From positions 1-27,088 of the forward strand of contig DASYQV010000008.1 of NCBI GenBank assembly GCA_036005125.1: 27,088 nucleotides of DNA, written 5' to 3'. Origin of the DNA: DASYQV01 sp036005125. Its GTDB lineage: Bacteria; Acidobacteriota; Vicinamibacteria; Vicinamibacterales; UBA2999. The notes under the pieces are model-generated. The model did not search any database, was not told the DNA's origin, and saw nothing but the letters and a program-made list of their open reading frames with translations. The stretch's first letter is position 1. Each line of letters begins with the position of its first letter. The position numbers and the translations under genes are program-made. Below are positions 14,778 to 22,552 of the stretch, piece after piece.

Positions 14778-16100
14778 ATGTTCGGAGCATTACTGGTAAC
14801 CGAGGCCACGACAATCGACGCGCTCCTCGCGGTCGCGTCCGACTTCTCGCCGCGTGTGGAACTGTGTGCGCCCGCCTCAGACGGCTTGCGCGAGGTGCTG
14901 CTCGATCTCAGTGGCCTCACGCGGTTGTTCGGCGACGCGGAGACGATTGCGTCGGAACTGTGGCGGACGGCTGCCGATCGTGGGCTGGACGTGCGCGTGG
15001 CGTTGGCGGGCACGCGAACGGCGGCGCGCCTCCTCGTGCACCAGCATGCCGGGGTCACCGTCATTGCGCCGGGTGGTGAAGCCGCGGCGATCGCGCCGCT
15101 GCCGATCGAATTGCTGGGGACGGTTGCGACAGCCGAGCTCCCGCCGCCCGACGTCCCGACGTTCCGCCGATGGGGACTGCGGACGCTTGGGAATCTCGCG
15201 AGCCTGCCGGGGGACGAGGTGGCGGCGCGGCTCGGCCAGGCCGGCGTGGCATGGCAACGGGTCGCACGCGGGGAGGATCCTCGTCCGCTGGTGCCGGCGC
15301 TTCCGGAGGAGCGGTTCGAGCAGGCGCTCGATCTCGAATGGCCGATTGATGGGCTGGAGCCGTTGTCGTTCGTGCTGAGCCGGTTGATGGAGCCGCTTGG
15401 CGCGCACCTCGCGCGCCGCAATCGCAGCGCGGCCGTGCTGCACGTGCGTTTGCACCTCGTCACACGAGCCGTCCACGAACGGACGCTGCAACTGCCCACG
15501 CCGATCCGCGACGCGCGCACGCTGCGCACGTTGGCGCTGCTCGACCTCGAGTCGAACCCGCCCCCCGCGGCAATCGATCGCGTTCTCGTGGCGGCCGATC
15601 CCACGCCGGCCCGTGTGCTGCAATTCTCGCTGCTCACGCGAGCGCTGCCGCCGCCGGAGCAGCTCTCGACGCTCATGGCGCGGCTGACCGCGCTGATGGG
15701 AGAAGGTCGTTGCGGCTCGCCGGTTGAGGTTGATTCATGGCAGCCAGGCGCGTTCGAGATGACGCCGTTCGCGCCCGCCGAACCGGACGCCGCATCCGAA
15801 GACGCCGCCTCCGTACACGCTGTGCAGCCCGCCGTCGCGCTGCGACGTTTCCGCGAGCCGGTGCCCGTGCGCGTCAGGGTGGACGAGGGCAAACCGTCTC
15901 GCGTCACGACAGACCGCCGTGGTCTCGGCGGCGGACGCGTGGAGACGTGCGCGGGACCGTGGCGGACGTCAGGCGCCTGGTGGGCGTCGCACGGCTGGGA
16001 TCGCGACGAGTGGGACGTGACGCTGACCGACCGCGCGACGTACCGGCTGTTCCACGCGCGCGACACGGGGCATTGGTTCATCGAAGGAATTGTTGATTAG
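14778..16100 (+). CDS. imuB: ImuB, catalytically inactive Y-family polymerase homologue
   Basis: 440 residues, shorter than typical ImuB (about 500). It acts as a scaffold linking DnaE2, ImuA and the sliding clamp during error-prone repair. Visible parts: SDFSPRVELCAP leading into EVLLDLSGLTRLFGD (palm strand, about 29-53, where active Y polymerases have an SxDE motif), LAGTRTAARLLV, the helix-hairpin-helix-like LRTLGNLASLPGDEVAARLGQAG (about 134-156), then little-finger-like and C-terminal regions ending in TYRLFHARDTGHWFIEGIVD. The N-terminal strand jumps directly into the palm, so the usual first acidic residues and fingers segment seem absent. The frame is blocked upstream by a TAG inside the hairpin at 14736-14758. 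A weak TGGAA ribosome site precedes the ATG. Confidence 0.85.
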   Translation: MFGALLVTEATTIDALLAVASDFSPRVELCAPASDGLREVLLDLSGLTRLFGDAETIASELWRTAADRGLDVRVALAGTRTAARLLVHQHAGVTVIAPGGEAAAIAPLPIELLGTVATAELPPPDVPTFRRWGLRTLGNLASLPGDEVAARLGQAGVAWQRVARGEDPRPLVPALPEERFEQALDLEWPIDGLEPLSFVLSRLMEPLGAHLARRNRSAAVLHVRLHLVTRAVHERTLQLPTPIRDARTLRTLALLDLESNPPPAAIDRVLVAADPTPARVLQFSLLTRALPPPEQLSTLMARLTALMGEGRCGSPVEVDSWQPGAFEMTPFAPAEPDAASEDAASVHAVQPAVALRRFREPVPVRVRVDEGKPSRVTTDRRGLGGGRVETCAGPWRTSGAWWASHGWDRDEWDVTLTDRATYRLFHARDTGHWFIEGIVD

Positions 16101-16115
16101 AAGCAGATTGACATT

Positions 16116-16167
16116 CGTAGGCCGGGTCTTCAGACCCGGCGTGCCGCGTCTAAAGATGCGGCCTACG
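16116..16167. repeat. CGTAGGCC palindromic repeat element, copy B (imuB/dnaE2 junction)
   Basis: CGTAGGCC/GGCCTACG ends around GGGTC-TTCA-GACCC and GC(A/G)TCT-AA-AGATGC-type hairpins, as in copy A. It ends 10 nt before the dnaE2 GTG. Confidence 0.9.
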
Positions 16168-16177
16168 TCACCTCGCT

Positions 16178-19100
16178 GTGTATATCGAGCTCCATGCCGC
16201 GTCGGCCTTCAGCTTTCTTCAGGGCGCCTCCCTTCCCGAGACGCTCGTGGACCGCGCCGCCGCGCTCGGCTACCCGGCGCTCGCGCTGCTTGATGCGGAC
16301 GGCGTCTACGGCGCGCCGCGCTTCCACAAGGCAGCCAAAGAGGCCGGGCTGCGCGCGATCATCGGCGCCGAGCTGACGATCGAGCACGGATCGCCGAAAG
16401 AGCTCGCTCAATCACGACTCGCGACCACGCGGTGGTCGCTTCCGGTGCTCGTCGAGAACCAGGCCGGCTATCGAAACCTCTGCCGTCTGATCACGCGTAT
16501 GAAGATGCGCGCGGCGAAAGGGGAGGGCGCGCTGGCGCTCGACGAGCTCGAGGGGTTTACCGCGGGCCTCGTCGCGCTTGGGGGGCGTCCGCTCCTCGAT
16601 GCACGGCTGTACGGCGTTGGCGGGCTGCTCGATCGTCTCGTGGGAGTGTTCGGCCGCTCGAACGTGTACGTCGAGATCCAGCGGCATTTCCTGCGCGACG
16701 AGGAAGCCGACAACGCAAGGCTCATCGACCTCGCGCGCGCGTTCCGCGTGCCGGTCATTGCGGTCAATGGCGTCCGGTTTGCCGAGCCGGCCAATCGGCC
16801 GCTGTTCGACGTGCTCACGTGCGTACGGCGCCACACAACGCTCGATGCCGCGGGGCGGGCGCTCGCGCGCAATGCGGAGCGGTACCTCAAATCGCCCGAG
16901 GTGATGGCCGAGCTCTTCGCCGATCGTGCCGAGGCGGTGGCGAACACCACGGCGCTGGCCGATCGACTCCAGTACACGATGGCGCATCTCGGCTACCGGT
17001 TTCCCAAGTACCCCGTCCCGCCGGACGAGACCGAGACGATATTCCTGCGTCGGATTACGGAGGCTGGCGCGCGGGACCGCTACCGGCCGTACCACGACAA
17101 GGCTCGCGCGCAGATCGCCCGCGAGCTCGATCTCATCGAGAAGCTCGATCTCGCCGGCTACTTCCTCATCGTCTGGGACATCGTCAACTACTGCCGGCAG
17201 CAGAATATTCTCGTGCAGGGACGCGGGTCCGCGGCCAACAGCGCCGTCTGCTACAGCCTCGGGATTACGGCCGTCGATCCCATTGCGATGGAGCTGCTGT
17301 TCGAGCGGTTTCTCTCCGAAGAGCGCGGAGAGTGGCCCGACATCGATCTCGATCTGCCGAGCGGCGACCGCCGCGAGCGCGTGATCCAGCACATCTATGA
17401 GAAGTACGGCCGGCTCGGCGCGGCCATGACGGCCAACGTCATCACTTACCGCGGCCGCAGCGCCGCGCGCGAGATAGGGAAGGCGCTCTCGCTCGACGCC
17501 GACCGGATCGACGCGCTCGCCAAGGTGATGAACAATTTCGAGTTCACCGACCCGAACGAGACGCTGGGACGCAATCTGGAGGCGGCGGGGCTGTCGTTCG
17601 ACGCGCCGCGCATGCGAACGTTCGCGGAGCTCTGGCTGGCCATCCAGGATTTACCGCGGCATCTCGGACAGCACTCGGGCGGCATGGTGATCTGCCAGGG
17701 CGAGCTCGATGCGTGTGTGCCGCTCGAGCCCGCCACCATGCCGGGCCGCGTTGTCGTGCAGTGGGACAAGGACGACTGCGCCGAGATGGGGATCGTCAAG
17801 GTCGACTTGCTCGGCCTCGGCATGATGGCCGTCCTGCAGGATGCGATCGAGCTGGTGAACGCGGCAGGCAGCAGGCCGCAGGCAGTGGGCAGCGGGCAGG
17901 CAGCGGACAGCTCAGAACTGCCACCTGCCTGCTGCCGGCTGCCGACTGTCGATCTTGCACATCTCCCGCCCGACGACCCGGCCGTGTACGACCTGCTGCA
18001 AAAAGCCGACACCGTGGGCGTGTTCCAGGTGGAGTCGCGCGCGCAGATGGCGACGCTGCCGCGCCTGAAGCCGACCACGTTCTACGATCTCGTCGTCGAG
18101 GTGGCGATCATCCGGCCCGGGCCGATCGTCGGGCAGATGGTGCACCCGTACCTGAACCGCCGCGCGGGAAACGAGCCCGTTGTGCCGCTCCATCCCTCGC
18201 TCGAGCCCATTCTTGCGCGCACGCTCGGTGTGCCGCTGTTTCAGGAACAGTTGCTGCGCATGGCGATGGTGGCCGCCGGTTTCACCGGCGGTCAGGCCGA
18301 GGAGCTGCGCCGCGCGATGGGGTTCAAGCGCTCCGAGCGGCGGATGAAGCAGATCGAGACGCAGCTTCGCGAGGGGATGGCGAAAAACGGCATCACGGGT
18401 GAGACGGCGGAGCGGATCATCACGTCGATCACGTCGTTTGCGCTGTACGGATTCCCCGAGTCACACGCCGCCAGCTTTGCGCTGCTCGCCTATGCGAGCG
18501 CGTACCTGAAGGTGCACTACCCGGCCGCTTTCTATACGGCGCTCCTCAACAACCAGCCGATGGGGTTCTATCACCCGGCGACGCTCGTCAAGGATGCGCA
18601 GCGCCGTGGCGTACGCTTCCATCCGATCGATGTGCAGCAGTCGGATTGGCTCTGTACCGTCGAGGAGGACGGCGGCATACGGCTTGGCTTCATGTACGTC
18701 AACGGATTGCGAAAACAGACGGGACAGGCCATGGCCGCATTTGAGCGCCGCCGGTCATCCACAGGTGACGCGCCCGTGTGCCCGAAGTGCGGGTCGGACG
18801 ACAAATCGATGATCGAGCTCGTCGACGACACCGCGACGCGGCGCACCTGGTTCTGCAACACGTGCGCGCACGACTGGTCCGTGGAGGTTCACGCCGGGGT
18901 CCCCAACGCGCGTTTTTGGCGCGTTGGGGTGGAGGCCGCTGGACGGTTCCGATCGATCGAGGACGTCGTGCAGAAGACCGGGCTGCGGCGCGACGAGCTG
19001 GCCACGCTCGCCGACATCGGCGCGCTGAACGCGTTCACCGGCGAGCGGCGGAGCGCGTTGTGGCAGGTGGAACGCGCCGTGCGTCCCGCTGGCGAGCTGT

Positions 19101-19582
19101 TCGAACGCGAGTCGCCCGGATCCGCTCACCCCGATGCCGACGTTCGAACCACCTCACCGCTGTCGCCGATGAATGAGAGCGAACGGCTCAGGGCGGATTA
19201 TGGCGGCATGGGGCTGACGATCGGCCGGCATCCAATGGCGCTCTGTCGCCACGATTTGTCGATGCGCGGCGTCCTGCGCGCGGCGGATCTTCCGCAGACG
19301 GCTGACGGCCGTCGCGTGCGCGTGGCCGGGATGGTCATTACGCGCCAGCGCCCCGGCACGGCAAAGGGCTTCGTCTTTCTCACGCTCGAGGACGAGACCG
19401 GCATCTCGAACATCATCGTCCGGCCGGATCTCTTCGATCGCGAGCGGATGACCGTCATCGGTCAGCCGTTTCTGCTCGTCGACGGCGTTCTGCAGCACCA
19501 GGAAGGCGTGCTGTCCGTCCGCGCGGAACGCGTGCAGGGGATCAACGGCCCCGCGTCCGTCGATGCGCATGATTTTTATTGA
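16178..19582 (+). CDS. dnaE2: Error-prone DNA polymerase DnaE2 (ImuC)
   Basis: 1134 residues, slightly longer than the usual 1030-1090. GTG start, since MYIELHAASAFSFLQGAS aligns with the DnaE2 N-terminus; only 10 nt separate it from repeat copy B and no Shine-Dalgarno is seen. Parts: degenerate PHP domain (about 1-200, with HAAS in place of HxHS), polymerase palm with GRGSAANSAVCYSLG (about 348-362) and catalytic WPDIDLDLP (D388, D390, D392), fingers with LFQEQLLRMAMVAAGFTGGQAEELRRAMGFK split over about 688-716, a helix-hairpin-helix region and a C-terminal OB fold (VRVAGMVITRQRPGTAKGF). Odd features: a GGCAG-rich insertion (about residues 562-591), a Cys4 zinc ribbon (C868/C871/C893/C896) and a palindrome-encoded stretch (908-918). 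It performs lesion bypass with ImuA/ImuB. Confidence 0.93.
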   Translation: MYIELHAASAFSFLQGASLPETLVDRAAALGYPALALLDADGVYGAPRFHKAAKEAGLRAIIGAELTIEHGSPKELAQSRLATTRWSLPVLVENQAGYRNLCRLITRMKMRAAKGEGALALDELEGFTAGLVALGGRPLLDARLYGVGGLLDRLVGVFGRSNVYVEIQRHFLRDEEADNARLIDLARAFRVPVIAVNGVRFAEPANRPLFDVLTCVRRHTTLDAAGRALARNAERYLKSPEVMAELFADRAEAVANTTALADRLQYTMAHLGYRFPKYPVPPDETETIFLRRITEAGARDRYRPYHDKARAQIARELDLIEKLDLAGYFLIVWDIVNYCRQQNILVQGRGSAANSAVCYSLGITAVDPIAMELLFERFLSEERGEWPDIDLDLPSGDRRERVIQHIYEKYGRLGAAMTANVITYRGRSAAREIGKALSLDADRIDALAKVMNNFEFTDPNETLGRNLEAAGLSFDAPRMRTFAELWLAIQDLPRHLGQHSGGMVICQGELDACVPLEPATMPGRVVVQWDKDDCAEMGIVKVDLLGLGMMAVLQDAIELVNAAGSRPQAVGSGQAADSSELPPACCRLPTVDLAHLPPDDPAVYDLLQKADTVGVFQVESRAQMATLPRLKPTTFYDLVVEVAIIRPGPIVGQMVHPYLNRRAGNEPVVPLHPSLEPILARTLGVPLFQEQLLRMAMVAAGFTGGQAEELRRAMGFKRSERRMKQIETQLREGMAKNGITGETAERIITSITSFALYGFPESHAASFALLAYASAYLKVHYPAAFYTALLNNQPMGFYHPATLVKDAQRRGVRFHPIDVQQSDWLCTVEEDGGIRLGFMYVNGLRKQTGQAMAAFERRRSSTGDAPVCPKCGSDDKSMIELVDDTATRRTWFCNTCAHDWSVEVHAGVPNARFWRVGVEAAGRFRSIEDVVQKTGLRRDELATLADIGALNAFTGERRSALWQVERAVRPAGELFERESPGSAHPDADVRTTSPLSPMNESERLRADYGGMGLTIGRHPMALCRHDLSMRGVLRAADLPQTADGRRVRVAGMVITRQRPGTAKGFVFLTLEDETGISNIIVRPDLFDRERMTVIGQPFLLVDGVLQHQEGVLSVRAERVQGINGPASVDAHDFY
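17862..17950. repeat. In-frame GGCAG/CTGCC imperfect palindrome inside dnaE2
   Basis: Six GGCAG motifs (17862-17905) face four CTGCC motifs (17929-17945), forming an imperfect inverted repeat of about 89 bp. The encoded residues (about 562-591, Gly/Ser/Gln/Ala/Cys/Pro-rich) have no counterpart in the usual DnaE2 sequence, so it looks like an inserted repeat that kept the frame. Confidence 0.75.
18901..18929. repeat. In-frame palindrome CCCCAACGCGC...GCGCGTTGGGG inside dnaE2
   Basis: Perfect 11-bp arms with a 7-nt GTTTTTG loop, encoding VPNARFWRVGV (residues 908-918) just after the zinc ribbon. Such a long perfect stem is not expected from protein-coding constraint and suggests an inserted repeat. 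Confidence 0.8.
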
Positions 19583-19590
19583 GCGTAAGT

Positions 19591-19679
19591 GTACGTAGGC
19601 CGGATCTTTAGATCCGGCCCAGTGACGACGCTGGAAGAAGCGGCCGCATGGGCCGCATCTGAAGATGCGGCCTACGTAC
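19591..19679. repeat. CGTAGGCC palindromic repeat element, copy C (dnaE2/ROK junction)
   Basis: The longest copy: 11-bp ends GTACGTAGGCC/GGCCTACGTAC, hairpins GGATC-TTTA-GATCC and GCATCT-GA-AGATGC, and a longer middle segment. Confidence 0.92.
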
Positions 19680-19710
19680 ACCAAGGTGTTCCGTACGGCA
19701 AGATGAGTGC

Positions 19711-20622
19711 GTGCGGATTGGTATCGATCTCGGAGGAACCAAGATTGAGGGGCTCGCGCTCGCAGACGACGGCCGCGAGTTGCGGCGAACGCGCGTCGCG
19801 ACGCCGAGAGGTGATTACGCGGCGACCATCGAGGGGATCGCCAGCCTCGTCGAGGCACTCGAGCGCGAGACGGGGATGCGCGGCACCGTCGGCGTTGGCA
19901 TTCCGGGCGTGCCGTCTCCGGCCACCGGCCTCGTGAAGAACGCGAACTCGACGTGGCTCATCGGGCGGCCGCTCGTGCGGGATCTCGAGGCGCGCGTCGA
20001 CCGGCCGGTGCGCATCGCCAACGACGCGAACTGCTTTGCGCTCTCCGAAGCCACCGACGGCGCAGCCGCGGGAGCTGAAGTGGCGTTTGGCGTCATTGTC
20101 GGCACCGGTACGGGCGGAGGAATCGTTGTCGGCGGTCGGGTGTTGACCGGCGCCAACGCGATCGCGGGCGAATGGGGACACAATCCGCTCCCCTGGCCTG
20201 CCGACGATGAACGGCCCGGGCCCGCCTGCTACTGCGGCCGTTTCGGGTGCATCGAGACGTTTCTCTCCGGGCCCGGCCTTACGCGCGATTATCAAGCCGC
20301 GACCGCACCGACGCTCACCGCGGAAGAGGTGGAGCGGCGCGCTGTCGCCGGCGACCTCGAAGCCGACGCGGCCTTGAGGCGGTACGAGACACGAATGGCC
20401 CGCGCGCTGGCAGGCATCATCAACGTCATCGATCCTGACGTGATCGTACTCGGCGGCGGGATGTCGAACCTCGCGCGGTTGTACGAGAGCGTGCCGCGCC
20501 TGTGGGGTGCGTACGTGTTCGCGTGCGGCGCCTCCGGCGATCGAATTCGCACGCGCCTCGTACGCGCCCGGCACGGCGATGCGAGCGGCGTCCGCGGCGC
20601 AGCCTGGCTGTGGCCGCAGTGA
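19711..20622 (+). CDS. ROK family sugar kinase (fructokinase/N-acetylglucosamine kinase-like)
   Basis: 303 residues, GTG start, as the chain opens directly with the phosphate-binding IGIDLGGTKIEG; an ATG 8 nt upstream is out of frame. Actin-like ATPase fold: GIPGVPSP, NDANCFALSEA (catalytic Asp in the ND motif), GVIVGTGTGGGIV, the EWGHNPLPW sugar and metal motif and the zinc-binding CYCGRFGCIETFLSGP. The C-terminal adenosine motif is VIVLGGGMSN. It phosphorylates a hexose or amino sugar in the cytoplasm; fructose, glucose and N-acetylglucosamine cannot be separated. The final WPQ codons and the stop lie in the first arm of a 20-bp inverted repeat. It follows repeat copy C and is probably not part of the mutagenesis operon functionally. 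Confidence 0.88.
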   Translation: MRIGIDLGGTKIEGLALADDGRELRRTRVATPRGDYAATIEGIASLVEALERETGMRGTVGVGIPGVPSPATGLVKNANSTWLIGRPLVRDLEARVDRPVRIANDANCFALSEATDGAAAGAEVAFGVIVGTGTGGGIVVGGRVLTGANAIAGEWGHNPLPWPADDERPGPACYCGRFGCIETFLSGPGLTRDYQAATAPTLTAEEVERRAVAGDLEADAALRRYETRMARALAGIINVIDPDVIVLGGGMSNLARLYESVPRLWGAYVFACGASGDRIRTRLVRARHGDASGVRGAAWLWPQ

Positions 20623-20679
20623 AGCTGCGCCTCAACCGCCGTGAACCTGTGGCGGACACGGCGCAGCTTCACTGCGGCC
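20612..20679. repeat. 20-bp perfect inverted repeat at the end of the ROK gene
   Basis: Arms at 20612-20631 and 20660-20679 are exact reverse complements (20 bp), and the 28-nt loop has a secondary CCGCC/GGCGG pairing. The ROK stop TGA lies inside arm 1. There is no U-run, so it may be a repeat element or a non-canonical transcript end. Confidence 0.9.
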
Positions 20680-20740
20680 CTGTGCTCGCTTTGCCCCGCT
20701 TCGCGGGGCCGAGACATCTCCGAAGGCCGGCACAAGGGCC
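20676..20740. other. Structured non-coding segment upstream of the SulP gene
   Basis: GGCCCTGTGC (20676-20685) pairs with GCACAAGGGCC (20730-20740) with one bulged A. Inside are GCCCCGC-TTC-GCGGGGC (20693-20709) and a shorter GAG/CTC pairing. Together with the preceding inverted repeat it gives a multi-hairpin fold over the 199-bp gap. Nothing clear as a promoter is seen. Confidence 0.6.
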
Positions 20741-20821
20741 CCCGAAGACTTTGCTTCATTCGTTACGATTTGAGCCTTTCGGGAGATCTCTAGCAACCCA
20801 TCCGTAGATCACTCACCTGGT

Positions 20822-22552
20822 GTGAAGGGTGCGTACAATGGACAGGTGCCGCATCGAGCTCGTCAGGCGCGGCCGTCGCTTCCGGCCTCCGTTGTCGCCC
20901 TGCGTCAGTATTCCCGTCGGATCTTCCTGTCCGATCTGATTGCGGGCGTCACCGTCGGCCTGGTGGCGCTGCCGCTCGCGATGGCGTTCGCCATCTCGTC
21001 CGGTATGACGCCGCAGGCCGGCATCTATACCGCGATTGTGGCCGGGTTCCTGATTTCCGCACTGGGCGGCTCGCGCGTGCAGATCGGCGGGCCGACGGGC
21101 GCGTTTGTCGTCGTGGTGTCCGGGATCATCGCCGCGCACGGCGTTGACGGCTTGTTCACGTGCACCATGATGGCCGGCATCCTGCTCGTCGCGATGGGGC
21201 TGACCGGCACAGGTACGGCGGTTCGCTTCATCCCCAGGCCCGTCGTCATCGGGTTCACGAACGGCATCGCGCTGGTGATCGCGAGCACGCAGATCAAGGA
21301 TTTCCTCGGCCTGGCCCTCTCTCAACCCATCCCCAGCGAGTTCATCCCCCGGATGGCGCGCATTGCCGAGCATCTCGATGCGATTTCGATCGAGACCGCC
21401 GCGCTGGCCGTCGGATCGCTTGCGCTGATCGTGATCTGGACGAAGCTCGTGCCACGAGTGCCGGGCTACGTTGTGGCGCTCCTCACAGGGACAATCGTTG
21501 CCGCGGCGGCCGGCTTGTCCGTCGAGACGGTCGGGAGCCGCTTCGGCGGCATTCCATCCGGCCTTCCCGCCGTGCATGTCCCTCAGTTCAGGCCCGACCT
21601 GATGCTCACGTTGTTGTCGCCGACGTTGACCATCACGATGCTCGGCGCGATCGAGTCGCTGCTCTCGGCGGTGGTCGCCGATCGAATGAGCGGCGGTCGG
21701 CACAACTCGAACGTCGAGTTGTTCGCGCAGGGCGTGGCGAACATCGCGTCGCCTCTCGTTGGCGGCCTGCCCGCGACCGGCGCTATTGCCCGGACGGCGA
21801 CGAACATCCGTTCCGGCGCGAAGACGCCCGTCGCCGGCGTGATCCACGCGCTGACGCTGCTCATGATCCTCCTCTTCGCGTCGCGCTGGGCAGGCTACGT
21901 GCCGATGGCGGTCCTGGCGGCAATCCTCCTCGTCGTCGCCTACAACATGGGCGAGTGGCACGAGATTCCGGAGTTGATGAAGCTGTCGTGGACGGATCGC
22001 TCGGTATGGGCGGTGACCTTCGCGCTCACGGTGCTCGCGGATCTGACCGTTGCCGTGGAAGCCGGCATGATCCTCGCCGCGTTGCTGTTCATCCGGCGCG
22101 TGGCGACAACGACGACGGTCTCACGTGTGACAGCGGACTACATTCACCGCGGGCGCGCGCACATCCTCCAGGACAAACGGATACCTGAGTACGTCACAAT
22201 TTACCGCATCCACGGGCCCTTCCTGTTCGGCGCGACCGATAAGCTGACCGACCTGATTTCGCAGGTTCCCGGTATGACGCCGGTCGTCGTGCTGCGACTC
22301 CGCAACATGACGGCAATCGATGCGACAGGTCTGCGCGCCATTCAGGACTTTGCGGATCGCCTCGGGCAGGCCGGTAAGACGCTCTTATTGTGCGGGGCGC
22401 CGCCGCAGCCGTTGCGGCTGATGCATCAGGCGGAATTCGAGAGGCACGTCGGCGAGCGGAACATCCTGCCCGACGTTCAGGCGGCCCTCGACCGTGCGGA
22501 GGAACTGCACGAGACCTCCGCGCGGAAGACCGTGCCGCGGCTCACGGGCTGA
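20822..22552 (+). CDS. SulP family anion transporter with C-terminal STAS domain
   Basis: 576 residues from the GTG at 20822; a second GTG at 20846 is equally possible and would remove eight residues. The membrane part (about 30-430) has the SulP pattern: DLIAGVTVGLVALPLAMAFAISSGMTPQAGIYTAIVAGF (seen in pieces over 38-77), SRVQIGGPTGAFVVVV (about 84-99) and AIESLLSAVVADRMSGGRHNSNVELFAQGVANI (about 277-310). The STAS domain (about 455-560) has VVVLRLRNMTAIDATGLRAI. Members move sulfate, bicarbonate or other anions across the inner membrane; the substrate cannot be assigned and no carbonic anhydrase gene is adjacent. It converges on and overlaps the metallophosphoesterase by 11 bp. Confidence 0.9.
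   Translation: MKGAYNGQVPHRARQARPSLPASVVALRQYSRRIFLSDLIAGVTVGLVALPLAMAFAISSGMTPQAGIYTAIVAGFLISALGGSRVQIGGPTGAFVVVVSGIIAAHGVDGLFTCTMMAGILLVAMGLTGTGTAVRFIPRPVVIGFTNGIALVIASTQIKDFLGLALSQPIPSEFIPRMARIAEHLDAISIETAALAVGSLALIVIWTKLVPRVPGYVVALLTGTIVAAAAGLSVETVGSRFGGIPSGLPAVHVPQFRPDLMLTLLSPTLTITMLGAIESLLSAVVADRMSGGRHNSNVELFAQGVANIASPLVGGLPATGAIARTATNIRSGAKTPVAGVIHALTLLMILLFASRWAGYVPMAVLAAILLVVAYNMGEWHEIPELMKLSWTDRSVWAVTFALTVLADLTVAVEAGMILAALLFIRRVATTTTVSRVTADYIHRGRAHILQDKRIPEYVTIYRIHGPFLFGATDKLTDLISQVPGMTPVVVLRLRNMTAIDATGLRAIQDFADRLGQAGKTLLLCGAPPQPLRLMHQAEFERHVGERNILPDVQAALDRAEELHETSARKTVPRLTG

Noticed and set aside
14747..16081. Long minus-strand open frame opposite imuB
   Set aside because: Ser/Arg-rich antisense shadow without recognisable domains.
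20693..20709. Rho-independent terminator
   Set aside because: A GC-rich stem with TTC loop, but it is not followed by a T-run; reported as structure only.
20813..21961. Minus-strand open frame opposite the SulP gene
   Set aside because: His/Asp/Arg-rich shadow; the SulP signatures on the plus strand are clear.
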